NCBI GenBank assembly: GCA_964645155.1
Contig: CAZYBG010000003.1
Span: 18,090 to 82,089, forward strand
From: CAZYBG01 sp964645155
Lineage (GTDB): Bacteria; Pseudomonadota; Alphaproteobacteria; Rhodobacterales; Rhodobacteraceae
DNA length: 64,000 bases
Direction of reading: 5' to 3'
Every line of letters begins with the position of its first letter. Positions within the stretch are counted from its first letter, which is position 1. The position numbers and the translations under genes were made by a program. Below, piece by piece: positions 24,262 through 31,840 of the stretch. The notes below the pieces were generated by a model. That model was not told the DNA's origin. It saw only the letters and a list, made by a program, of their open reading frames with translations, and searched no databases.

Positions 24262-26243
24262 GCGCTCACCCTCTCCGCCGCAACCGGCAGCCGATGTTCT
24301 GCGAGCCAGCCGGCCAGGCGCCGCAGCCCCGGCCGCCAGCCGACACGCGGCGCCCAGCCCGTTGCGGCGCGGAGTGCCGCCGTGTCGGCCACGAACCACG
24401 CCTGGTCGCCCGGCCGCCAGTCGGCCTGGCGCACCTCCATCGGGCCGCCGGTGATGCGGCCGATCTCGTCGATCACATGGCGCAGGCTGACCGCGTTCGC
24501 CGGCCCGCCGCCGAGGTTGAAGGCACGGCCCCCGACGGCGGCGAAGCGCGCCATGGCGAGGCGGTAGGCGGCGACCGCGTCGGACACCTCGCACACGTCG
24601 CGGACCTGGCGGCCGGTGCCGTAGACGGTGATCGGCCGCCCCGCAAGGGCCGCGATCAGGAAATGCGCCACCCAGCCCTGGTCCTCGGTGCCGAACTGGC
24701 GCGGCCCGTAGATGCACGACATCCGCAGCACCGCCGCCGGCAGCCCATAGCTCTTGGCGTAGTCGAGCACGTACTGGTCGGCGACCCCCTTCGAACAGCC
24801 ATAGGGCGTGCAGAAGGCAAGCGGCGCACGCTCGTCGATGCCCATCGCCAGCGCGGGGTCGGTCGGGGCGCAGGCGGCCTCGGTCTCGACGATCGCCAGA
24901 TCGGAGAGGTCGCCGTAGACCTTGTTGGTGGATGCGAAGATCAGCGGGATCTCCCGCCCGCTGGCGCGGACCGCCTCGAGAAGGTTCAGCGTGCCGCGCG
25001 CGTTCACCTCGAAATCCTCGACCGGCGCCGCGAGGCTCGTCGTCACCGCGGTCTGGGCGGCGAGGTGATAGATCTCGCCGGCGTTCCGCACCGCCGCGGC
25101 AAGCGCCCGATCGTCCCGCAGGTCGGCGAGAACCGGGTGCACGCGGCGCGGGTGCCGCGCTGTCAGCCAGGCGAGGTTCTCCTCCACCCCCGGGCGCGAC
25201 AGGTTGTCGAGCACGACGACGTCGCGCGCATCGGCCGCAAGGCTGTCGACGAGGTTCGAGCCGACGAAACCCGCCCCGCCGGTGACCACCACCGGCCGGG
25301 CCGCCGGGCCGAGCGCCGGGGCGGCGAGGCCCGCGACCTCGCGCAGCCGGTCGAGGCCGCCGTCGCAGAGCATCCTCGCCAGCAGTTTCGGCTGGTTGTC
25401 GGACGTGACCGCACCGAGGTGATAATGGCGCGGATCGAACCAGAGCCCGTCCTGCGTCGCTACGTCGGGAGCGAGGTCGCGCCAGCCGTACCAGTAGAGC
25501 CGGTCGGCGGGCGCCGCGAGCGCGCTCACGAACCGGCGCGCCTGTTCGACCTGATCGTTGCGCCAGGTGGAATAGCCGGCCTCGGTGATCCAGATCTGCG
25601 CGGCCGGGTTGTGCCGGTCGAGCACCGCGCGCATCTCGCCCAGGTGCAGGTCCCAGCCCGACCAGTGGCCGGCCTCGCTTTCCCAGGTGCCGGGAAAGCC
25701 GTGGAACCCCACCGCATGCATCAGCGCCAGAAGCCCGCGCCGGCCCATGAGATCGAGCCAGAGCGGATCGAACGGGCACGGACCGCCCAGCACGGGCTTC
25801 CAGCCGCGATGCCGCGCCCAGTGCGCCGCCATCCCGATCATCTCGCAGAACAGGTCGAAATCGGGGTCGGCCCGCCAGTCCCAGTCGAGCAGGTTGTTGG
25901 GCTCGTTCCAGAGCTCGACATGCTCGAAATGGTCACCGTGGCGGGTCAGCACCAGGTCGATGAAGTCGGCGAAGTCCTGAAGCCGCTCGGGCGGGCCGGA
26001 GCTGCGCCCGGTGCGCGACAGCGAGGGCGGCGTGTAGTGGATGCAGGGCATCAGCTCGATCTCGGCGGCAAGGCGCGGGATCAGCCAGTCGAACCACTCC
26101 CGCCCGCCGGGAGCGTGGTATTCTGCCCACGAAAGATGCGTGCGCAGCCACGCGGCGCCCGAACCGGTCAGGCCCGGCATCACCGCCTCCACATGCGCGC
26201 GGTCGCCGGGGCGGAACCACTCGACAAAGCCGAAGGCGGTCAC
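24258..26243 (-). CDS. Fusion of a GH39-like glycosidase domain and an NDP-sugar (CDP-paratose 2-epimerase-like) epimerase
   Basis: A 661-residue fusion. Residues ~1-300 look like a clan-A TIM-barrel glycoside hydrolase: acid/base Glu114 in VELWNEPNNLLDW and candidate nucleophile Glu221 in IWITEAGYST, with many aromatic residues and no signal peptide. Residues ~316-655 are an extended SDR: GGAGFVGSN (322-330), AAQTAVTTSLAAPVEDFEVN, NKVYGDL and Tyr481/Lys485 in PYGCSKG. The VTTS and NKVYGDL phrases are those of CDP-paratose/tyvelose 2-epimerase. The reading frame is continuous with no stop at the junction. A cytoplasmic glycosidase joined to a nucleotide-sugar epimerase is unusual; it may edit or measure the glycan, or the first domain may bind rather than cleave sugar. 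Confidence 0.82.
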   Translation of the reverse strand: MTAFGFVEWFRPGDRAHVEAVMPGLTGSGAAWLRTHLSWAEYHAPGGREWFDWLIPRLAAEIELMPCIHYTPPSLSRTGRSSGPPERLQDFADFIDLVLTRHGDHFEHVELWNEPNNLLDWDWRADPDFDLFCEMIGMAAHWARHRGWKPVLGGPCPFDPLWLDLMGRRGLLALMHAVGFHGFPGTWESEAGHWSGWDLHLGEMRAVLDRHNPAAQIWITEAGYSTWRNDQVEQARRFVSALAAPADRLYWYGWRDLAPDVATQDGLWFDPRHYHLGAVTSDNQPKLLARMLCDGGLDRLREVAGLAAPALGPAARPVVVTGGAGFVGSNLVDSLAADARDVVVLDNLSRPGVEENLAWLTARHPRRVHPVLADLRDDRALAAAVRNAGEIYHLAAQTAVTTSLAAPVEDFEVNARGTLNLLEAVRASGREIPLIFASTNKVYGDLSDLAIVETEAACAPTDPALAMGIDERAPLAFCTPYGCSKGVADQYVLDYAKSYGLPAAVLRMSCIYGPRQFGTEDQGWVAHFLIAALAGRPITVYGTGRQVRDVCEVSDAVAAYRLAMARFAAVGGRAFNLGGGPANAVSLRHVIDEIGRITGGPMEVRQADWRPGDQAWFVADTAALRAATGWAPRVGWRPGLRRLAGWLAEHRLPVAAERVSA

Positions 26244-27346
26244 GACACGAGCCCCCGCGCTTCCAGTTCGCGCCGCATCGCTGCGCCGCGGTCGGTGCCG
26301 GGCGCGCCGCGCACCCAGTCGGCGAAATCTGCCAGCGCGTGCTCGAGCGGATGTTCGGGCACGAAGCCGAGCAGCGTCTCCGCGCGGCCGATATCGGCAA
26401 AGCAGTTGCGGATGTCGCCGGCACGGAACCGGCCGAGAATCTCGGGCTCGATCCCGGGCCTGCCCATCGCGCCGGCCAGAAGTTCGGCGACCTGGCGGAT
26501 CGAGTAGGCGCGCCCCGAGCCGACATTGATCGCCTCGCCCGCCACGCCGTCGCGTTCGAGCGCGAGGCGGAAGGCGCGCGCCACGTCGCGGACATGCACG
26601 AAGTCGCGCCGCTGCCGGCCGTCCTCGAAGATCGTCGGGCGCGCCCCGGCCCCGATCCGCGCGGCGAAGTTGGCCAGCACGCCGGTATAGGGGTTAGAAA
26701 GCGCCTGCCCGGCCCCGAAGACGTTGAAGAGCCTGAGCGCGACCGCCGGAATGTCGTAGGCCGCGCCGAAGATCAGCACCGCCCTTTCCTGGGCGTACTT
26801 GGTCAGCGCGTAGATCGAGGCGAGGTCCGGGCGCTTGGCTTCGTCGGTGGGCAGCGGCGTCAGCGCCGCGCCGTCGGGACCGACCGGGTCCCAGCGTCCG
26901 CCGCGCAGGTCCCGCACGGACCGGCGCGCGCCGGCGAACAGCGCGCCGCCGGGCAGCGCGTAGCGGCCCTCGCCGTAGATGCTCATCGAGGAGGCAACCA
27001 CGATCCGGTCCACCGGATGCTCGGCGATGGCCTCGAGCAGCACCGCCGTCCCGAGGTCGTTCGCGCCGACATAGCGGGCGATCTCGTACATCGACTGGCC
27101 GACACCGACCTCGGCGGCGAGGTGGATCACCGCGTCGCATCCGCGCAGCGCGTCCCCGAGGCGGCCGGCGTCGCGGACATCGCCGCGGACGACCTCGGCG
27201 CCGTCCGGAACTTCCGGCGCATTGCCGCCATGGACCTGGTCGATCATCGCGTCGTAGAGGCGCACCTCGTGCCCTGCGGCAAGCAGTTCGGCGGCGACGT
27301 GGCGGCCGATGAAGCCGCAGCCGCCGGTGATCAGGACATGGGACAT
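26240..27346 (-). CDS. NAD-dependent nucleotide-sugar epimerase/dehydratase
   Basis: A 368-residue extended SDR. The NAD motif ITGGCGFIGRH is at the N-terminus, then HLAAEVGVGQSMYE, SSMSIYGEG and the YALTKYAQE motif with catalytic Tyr and Lys, and ALRLFNVFGAGQAL. GalE-like but not a confident match to one activity. It is the first gene of the seven-gene minus-strand operon and overlaps the fusion gene by 4 bp. An EcfG-type promoter lies 37 bp upstream of its ATG, placing the whole operon under likely stress control. Confidence 0.85.
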   Translation of the reverse strand: MSHVLITGGCGFIGRHVAAELLAAGHEVRLYDAMIDQVHGGNAPEVPDGAEVVRGDVRDAGRLGDALRGCDAVIHLAAEVGVGQSMYEIARYVGANDLGTAVLLEAIAEHPVDRIVVASSMSIYGEGRYALPGGALFAGARRSVRDLRGGRWDPVGPDGAALTPLPTDEAKRPDLASIYALTKYAQERAVLIFGAAYDIPAVALRLFNVFGAGQALSNPYTGVLANFAARIGAGARPTIFEDGRQRRDFVHVRDVARAFRLALERDGVAGEAINVGSGRAYSIRQVAELLAGAMGRPGIEPEILGRFRAGDIRNCFADIGRAETLLGFVPEHPLEHALADFADWVRGAPGTDRGAAMRRELEARGLVS

Positions 27347-27382
27347 GGGCGGGGCTCCTCGACGCGTTTCGCGAGGTTCCGG

Positions 27383-27407
27383 AACCGGAGGTGGTCGGGT
27401 TTGTTCC
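27383..27407 (-). promoter_or_regulatory. EcfG-type promoter of the glycan operon (GGAAC-N16-GGTT, minus strand)
   Basis: Read on the minus strand, GGAAC (27407-27403) and GGTT (27386-27383) are 16 bp apart, ending 37 bp before the epimerase ATG at 27346. This would drive seven genes down to 18925. Confidence 0.6.
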
Positions 27408-27533
27408 CGGCTTTCCAGCGACTTCGGCGGAAGCGGGGGCGGAAGCGGGCCGGTTCTTCAACTTCATCAATGACTTCCGTGGAGACCGCCGGCAGCCGGT
27501 CGGGCGCCGCCGGCGGCACGGCAGCCGCGACCG

Positions 27534-27559
27534 GGAACAAAGCGCCGGCAGCGCCGGTT
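27534..27559 (+). promoter_or_regulatory. EcfG-type promoter of the dehydrogenase pair (GGAAC-N17-GGTT)
   Basis: GGAAC at 27534-27538 and GGTT at 27556-27559 with a 17-bp spacer, 46 bp before the ATG at 27605. With the opposite promoter at 27383 it makes both divergent units candidates for the stress regulon. Confidence 0.55.
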
Positions 27560-27604
27560 CGCCCCCCGCGCCGCGTCCCGGCGCGACCAACCCCGGGGGC
27601 TGCA

Positions 27605-28588
27605 ATGGATGGTGGACGGATCGGCGCGCGGCTCGAGGCGGCCCAGGTCACCGGGCCCGGCCGGGTCGCGGTCGTGGAACTGCCGCTGCCGGAGCCGGGC
27701 CCCGACGAGGTGCGGGTGCGGATCGAGGGCTGCGGCGTCTGCGCCTCGAACCTCGGCCCCTGGTCCGGCCCGCCATGGATGAGCTTTCCGCTGCCGCCGG
27801 GTGCGCTCGGCCACGAGGCCTGGGGGCGGATCGACGCGGTCGGCGCAGCGGTGAGCCCGGCGCGCCGGGGCGAGCGCGTGGCGATCCTCGGCTTCCACGG
27901 CTATGCAAGCCACGACATCGTTCCGGCCGACGCGGCGCTGCCGCTGCCCGCCGCGCTCGAGGGGCAGGCCGTGCCGGCCGAGGCGATCGGCTGCGCGATG
28001 ATGATCTTCGGCCGGACCCGCATCCAGCCCGGCGAAATCGTTGCCATAGTCGGCATCGGCTTTCTCGGGGCGCTCCTGACGCGGCTCGCCGCCGCCGCGG
28101 GTGCGCGGGTCATCGCGCTCTCGCGGCGCGCCAGCAGCCTCGCCCTCGCCCGCCGCTGCGGTGCGTCCGAGACGATCGAGATGGCCGACCACGGCGCGAT
28201 CCTCGCCCGTCTTGCCGAGCGGACCGGCGGCCGCGCCTGCGATGTCGCAATCGAGTGCACCGGGCACCAGTGGCCCCTCGACCTCGCGGCCGAAGCCCTG
28301 CGGGAAGGCGGGCGGCTGGTGATCGCGGGCTACCACCAGGACGGCCCGCGGCAGGTCAACATGCAGCTCTGGAACTGGCGCGCCCTCGATATCGTCAACG
28401 CCCATGAGCGCGACCGCGGCAAGCTGCTGGCGGCGATGCGCGACGGGATCGCCGCCGTCGCCGACGGGCGGCTCGAACTCGCACCGCTGCTGACGCACCG
28501 CTATTCGCTCGGCCGCCTCGCAGCCGCGCTCGACGCCACGCGCGACAAGCCCGAAGGTTTCGTCAAGGCGCTGGTGGTGCTGCGATGA
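27605..28588 (+). CDS. Medium-chain (zinc-type) alcohol dehydrogenase family protein
   Basis: A 327-residue MDR protein. The catalytic-domain motif GCGVCASN holds the first zinc-ligand cysteine, GALGHEAWG holds the His-Glu pair, and the NAD(P) fold begins IVGIGFLGAL. The structural four-cysteine zinc loop is absent, as in polyol- and L-threonine-dehydrogenase-like members without it. GYHQDGPRQVNMQLWNWRAL is reminiscent of enzymes paired with Gfo/Idh/MocA oxidoreductases in sugar alcohol or inositol routes. Coupled by ATGA to that partner. Probably oxidises or reduces a cluster sugar; the substrate is unknown. Confidence 0.82.
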   Translation: MDGGRIGARLEAAQVTGPGRVAVVELPLPEPGPDEVRVRIEGCGVCASNLGPWSGPPWMSFPLPPGALGHEAWGRIDAVGAAVSPARRGERVAILGFHGYASHDIVPADAALPLPAALEGQAVPAEAIGCAMMIFGRTRIQPGEIVAIVGIGFLGALLTRLAAAAGARVIALSRRASSLALARRCGASETIEMADHGAILARLAERTGGRACDVAIECTGHQWPLDLAAEALREGGRLVIAGYHQDGPRQVNMQLWNWRALDIVNAHERDRGKLLAAMRDGIAAVADGRLELAPLLTHRYSLGRLAAALDATRDKPEGFVKALVVLR

Positions 28589-29667
28589 CCCGGCCCGCGA
28601 TGGCCCGGCCGCGCGTCGGCTTCCTCGGTCTCGGCTGGATCGGGCGGCACCGGTTCGAGGCGCTGGCCGGCACCGGCGCGATCGACGTCGTCGCCCTTGC
28701 CGATACCGCGCCCGAGGCGGTCGCGGCCTGCGCCGGCGCCTGCCCCGGCGCCCGGCTCGGATCGACGCTCGACGATGTCCTCGCCGCACGCCCGGAAGGC
28801 GTGGTGATCGCGACCCCGTCGGCGCTGCATGCGGCGCAGGCCGTCGCGGCGCTCGAGGCCGGGGCGGCGGTGTTCTGCCAGAAGCCGCTCGGCCGGAACG
28901 CGGCCGAGACGCGGGCGGCCGTCGCTGCGGCGCGCCGGGCCGACCGGCTGCTTGCCGCCGACCTCTCCTACCGCCACACCGCCGGCATGGTGGCGATCCG
29001 GCAGGCGGTGGAGGGTGGCCGCATCGGCCGCCCGCTGGCGCTCGACCTGACGTTTCACAACGCCTACGGGCCGGACAAGCCCTGGTTCCACGACCGCGCG
29101 CTTTCGGGTGGCGGATGCGTGATCGACCTCGGCGTGCATCTGGTCGACCTCGCGCTGTGGCTGACCGGATGGCCCGGCCTGCGCTGCACCTCGGCGCAGC
29201 TCTTCTCCGGCGGGGCGAGGCTCTCCGTCGGCGACCCGGCGGTCGAGGACTTCGCGATGGCCACGCTCGAGACCACGGCAGGCGGTGTCGTCCGCATCGC
29301 CTGTTCGTGGAACCTGTCCGCCGGCTGCGATGCGGTGATCCGCGCCGAGATCCATGGCGACCGCGGCGGCGCCGTCCTCGCCAATGTCGGCGGCTCGTTC
29401 TACGATTTCGAGGCCCATCTCCTCCACGGCCGCGAGCGGCAACTGCTGGCGGTTCCGCCGGACGACTGGGGCGGCCGCGCAGCGGTGGCCTGGCTGGAGC
29501 AACTCGCCAATGGCGCCGGCTTCGACCCGGCCTGCGAGGGCCTCGTCACGCTCGCCGAGGCTCTGGACGCAATCTACGGTCACTCGCCCGGCGCGGCGGT
29601 GTCGGCGCCGCGCGGTGCGGCGGCCTCCCTCGGCGCCCGCAGGAAGGCGGCAGGGCCCTTGCGGTAG
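28585..29667 (+). CDS. Gfo/Idh/MocA-family oxidoreductase
   Basis: A 360-residue oxidoreductase. The N-terminal Rossmann motif is GFLGLGWIGRHR, the catalytic CQKPLGRN corresponds to the family's EKP motif with Gln for Glu, and GGGCVIDLGVHLVDLALWL is the substrate-site His helix. Members oxidise or reduce sugars such as inositol, glucose or UDP-sugars with NAD(P). Start ATG overlaps the dehydrogenase stop. The E-to-Q change before the catalytic Lys is worth noting. Context suggests modification of a sugar used by the glycan cluster. Confidence 0.85.
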   Translation: MTRPAMARPRVGFLGLGWIGRHRFEALAGTGAIDVVALADTAPEAVAACAGACPGARLGSTLDDVLAARPEGVVIATPSALHAAQAVAALEAGAAVFCQKPLGRNAAETRAAVAAARRADRLLAADLSYRHTAGMVAIRQAVEGGRIGRPLALDLTFHNAYGPDKPWFHDRALSGGGCVIDLGVHLVDLALWLTGWPGLRCTSAQLFSGGARLSVGDPAVEDFAMATLETTAGGVVRIACSWNLSAGCDAVIRAEIHGDRGGAVLANVGGSFYDFEAHLLHGRERQLLAVPPDDWGGRAAVAWLEQLANGAGFDPACEGLVTLAEALDAIYGHSPGAAVSAPRGAAASLGARRKAAGPLR

Positions 29668-29675
29668 CGAAACGC

Positions 29676-29702
29676 GCCGGGGCCGCAATCGCGCGCCCCG
29701 GC
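29676..29702. terminator. Terminator hairpin between convergent genes
   Basis: Perfect 8-bp inverted repeat (GCCGGGGC at 29676-29683, GCCCCGGC at 29695-29702) with an 11-nt loop in the 57-bp gap between the oxidoreductase and the DUF892 gene. Confidence 0.45.
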
Positions 29703-29724
29703 ACTGCAGTATCAGGCGGCGGTC

Positions 29725-30228
29725 TCAGGCGGCCATCCGGTTCAGCCGCTCCTCGGCGACGCGCGAAAGCTTGGCGTCGGCCGCCTTCTCCTCCTCCAGC
29801 GTCTGCTTCAGAAGCTCGGCGCAATCGGTCCGGCCGAGTTCCTGCGACCAGGCGATCAGGGTTCCGTAGCGGGTGATCTCGTAGTGCTCGACCGCCTGCG
29901 CGGACGCGGCGATGGCGGCATCGAGGACGCTCGAATCCTCGACCTCGCTGGCGATCTCCTCGGCTTCCTTGATGATGCCGTCGATCGCCGGGCAGTTGGT
30001 TCCGCCGGCTTCCTCACCCAGCAGCGCGAACACCTGCTCCAGCCGCTCGACCTGCCGCTCGGTCTCGTGCAGGTGCGCCTGCAGTCCGTCGCGCAGCGCC
30101 CCTTCCGAGGCCTTGTCGATCATCTTCGGCAGGGCGTTCACGATCTGCTTCTCGGCGTAGTAGATGTCGCGAAGCTGGTGCATGTAGAGGTCGTCCATCG
30201 ACTGGATGTCATAGGAAAAAAGCGCCAT
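29725..30228 (-). CDS. DUF892 ferritin-like stress protein (YciF/YciE type)
   Basis: A 167-residue all-helical protein of the YciF family: SMDDLYMHQLRDIYYAEKQI at the N-terminus, HLHETERQVERLEQVF, and AVEHYEITRYGTLIAWSQ. These give the Glu and His residues expected of a ferritin-like dimetal site. Members are induced by osmotic and general stress; the reaction is not established. The ATG at 30228 is preceded by an EcfG-type promoter about 100 bp upstream, and the gene lies next to ecfG. Confidence 0.87.
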   Translation of the reverse strand: MALFSYDIQSMDDLYMHQLRDIYYAEKQIVNALPKMIDKASEGALRDGLQAHLHETERQVERLEQVFALLGEEAGGTNCPAIDGIIKEAEEIASEVEDSSVLDAAIAASAQAVEHYEITRYGTLIAWSQELGRTDCAELLKQTLEEEKAADAKLSRVAEERLNRMAA

Positions 30229-30327
30229 TCATGGCCTCCTGACTTCGGGTTGCGTCGTTCATGGGGCGGGGTCGATCGCCAGCTCGGTGACCACTGCCAA
30301 CCGTCTGTCGCCCCTCAGGGCAGGGGC

Positions 30328-30352
30328 AACCGCAGCGCCCGCCGATTGTTCC
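30328..30352 (-). promoter_or_regulatory. EcfG-type promoter of the DUF892 gene (GGAAC-N16-GGTT, minus strand)
   Basis: On the minus strand GGAAC (30352-30348) and GGTT (30331-30328) with a 16-bp spacer, in the gap between the sigma gene and the DUF892 gene. YciF-type genes are common general stress targets. Confidence 0.65.
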
Positions 30353-30392
30353 CCGATCGGCGGCCCGGCCACGGCCCGGTCCGATGGCACAG

Positions 30393-30878
30393 TCAGATCG
30401 CCCGGTCGCCGAGTTCCGCCATCACCATCGCGCGGGCGCGGTTCACGCGGCTCTTGATCGTGCCGACCTCGCAGCCGCAGATGCGGGCCGCCGTCTCGTA
30501 GCTTTCGCCCATCATCACGACCAGGACGAGCGTCTCGCGGTAGTGGTTCGGCAGGCGCTGAACCACCCTCATCAGCTCGCCGCCGCGCACCACCCACTCC
30601 TGGGTCGAGGCGCTCGATGCCGTGCCCGACACGCAGTCCTCCGAACCGGTGCGCTCGCGCTTGGTCTTGGCCAGCGTGTTGAAGAACGAATTGCGCATGA
30701 TCGTGAATAGCCACGCCCGCAGCCGCGTGCCCGGGGTGAAGCTGTCGATGTTCGCCAGCGCCCGCACCAGCGTGTCCTGGACAAGATCATCGGCATCGGG
30801 GCGGTTGCGGCACAGGACATAGGCATAGGCCCTGAGCGCCGGCAGGAGCGCCACGACATCGGCCCGGACATCCGGCAT
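30393..30878 (-). CDS. ecfG: ECF sigma factor, EcfG (general stress response) type
   Basis: A 161-residue sigma factor with only regions 2 and 4. Region 2 includes DADDLVQDTLVRAL and PGTRLRAWLFTIMRN; region 4 includes LPNHYRETLVLVVMMGESYETAARI with the HTH CEVGTIKSRVNRAR. The PGT-x-L-x-AWLFTI-x-RN phrase is characteristic of EcfG sigma factors. The ATG at 30878 begins the family-typical MPDVRADVVALLPALRAYAY; a longer frame upstream is open but crosses the promoter. It lies downstream of a NepR-like gene and has its own EcfG-type promoter, so autoregulation is likely. Confidence 0.87.
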   Translation of the reverse strand: MPDVRADVVALLPALRAYAYVLCRNRPDADDLVQDTLVRALANIDSFTPGTRLRAWLFTIMRNSFFNTLAKTKRERTGSEDCVSGTASSASTQEWVVRGGELMRVVQRLPNHYRETLVLVVMMGESYETAARICGCEVGTIKSRVNRARAMVMAELGDRAI

Positions 30879-30954
30879 GTTCCTTGCTGCTTCGACCACG
30901 TGTTGCGAACCCGTCGACAGAGACGATACCCCCGAGCGGGGGCGTTGCGCGCAT

Positions 30955-30980
30955 AACGCCGTTGTCGCGACAGCAGTTCC
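30955..30980 (-). promoter_or_regulatory. EcfG autoregulatory promoter (GGAAC-N17-CGTT, minus strand)
   Basis: On the minus strand GGAAC (30980-30976) and CGTT (30958-30955), 17 bp apart, match the EcfG consensus exactly. They lie 77 bp before the ecfG ATG and downstream of the NepR-like gene, so ecfG can be transcribed separately. Confidence 0.7.
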
Positions 30981-31021
30981 GGAGCTTTCCAACCCCCGGT
31001 AGAGCCGGGCGGCGGCGGCGC

Positions 31022-31207
31022 TCAGCCCTTCGGGCGGGCGCGATCCGATCCCCGGTTCACCTGACAGATCGCATCGTCGAGGCGGCGGGCGAGGTCGACG
31101 ATCTCGGCAGGCGCGCCGCTGCGTTCGAAGGCCTGCAGGAGTTCGGAGAAGGCGGCGGCCAGCTCTTCATCCACGCGGGAGGGATCGGATTTGGGGTCGC
31201 CTGACAT
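31022..31207 (-). CDS. nepR: NepR-like anti-sigma factor
   Basis: A 61-residue protein. Its core AAAFSELLQAFERSGAPAEI followed by VDLARRLDDAI has the NepR layout: helix 1, a short linker with a conserved Pro, helix 2 with paired Leu residues. It lies 143 bp upstream of ecfG in the same direction, the usual nepR-ecfG order. NepR sequesters EcfG until phospho-PhyR releases it. The sequence is diverged from typical NepR, so the call rests on both layout and neighbourhood. No PhyR gene is in the window. Confidence 0.6.
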   Translation of the reverse strand: MSGDPKSDPSRVDEELAAAFSELLQAFERSGAPAEIVDLARRLDDAICQVNRGSDRARPKG

Positions 31208-31456
31208 CGCTGGGGCTGCACCATGCTCGAATGTTTGTCGGTTGCCGGAGAAACTAGCGGCGGCGCGGGATGACGCCAAGTGCGGCCAACAGCCCGGGGC
31301 CCCGGCGGCACCGACCTGTGGCATTCCCCCCGCAGTACGGCAGGGCCGCCACCGCAGCGATGGCGTCATCACGCCCCGGTGCCGCCGGACCACGGAGAAC
31401 GCAATTTCGTTCGGTGGAAAGACATGCTTTCCTGTCCCGAGCCAGGGAGAGCGCAG

Positions 31457-31840
31457 ATGCCGGACCGGTTCGCTACAGGAACGAAAACCCGCCGTGCGGT
31501 GCTCGGCGATGCCCATGTCGACGCGGCCGAGGCCGCCCAGACTGACTTCGACGCGCCGTTCCAGCGGCTGATCACCGAAGGCGCCTGGGGCACCGTCTGG
31601 TCCGACGACACGATCACCCGGCGCGAGCGGTCGATGCTGACGCTGGCATTGCTGGCCGCCACCGGCAACTTCGAGGAGATACCGATGCACGTGCGCGCCA
31701 CGCTGAACACCGGCGCGAGCCGGGCGGACGTGATGCAGGCCTTCCTGCACGTGGCGATCTACGCCGGCGTGCCGCGGGCGAACCACGCGATCCGGCTGGC
31801 CCGCGAGACCTATTCCAGGATCGAGGAGGACGGCACATGA
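31457..31840 (+). CDS. pcaC: 4-carboxymuconolactone decarboxylase
   Basis: A 127-residue carboxymuconolactone decarboxylase (AhpD-like fold). Family landmarks include LITEGAWGTVWS, RRERSMLTLALLAATGNFEE and AFLHVAIYAGVPRANHAIRL, the last carrying the conserved His near the active site. It decarboxylates gamma-carboxymuconolactone to beta-ketoadipate enol-lactone in the protocatechuate pathway. The ATG at 31457 has CAGGGAGAG upstream and its stop overlaps pcaH (ATGA). The length matches stand-alone PcaC. Confidence 0.87.
   Translation: MPDRFATGTKTRRAVLGDAHVDAAEAAQTDFDAPFQRLITEGAWGTVWSDDTITRRERSMLTLALLAATGNFEEIPMHVRATLNTGASRADVMQAFLHVAIYAGVPRANHAIRLARETYSRIEEDGT

Noticed and set aside
27381..27405. 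Plus-strand GGAAC-N16-TGTT overlapping the minus-strand EcfG promoter
   Set aside because: The -10 deviates (TGTT) and it is over 200 bp from the plus-strand gene, which has a better match at 27534.
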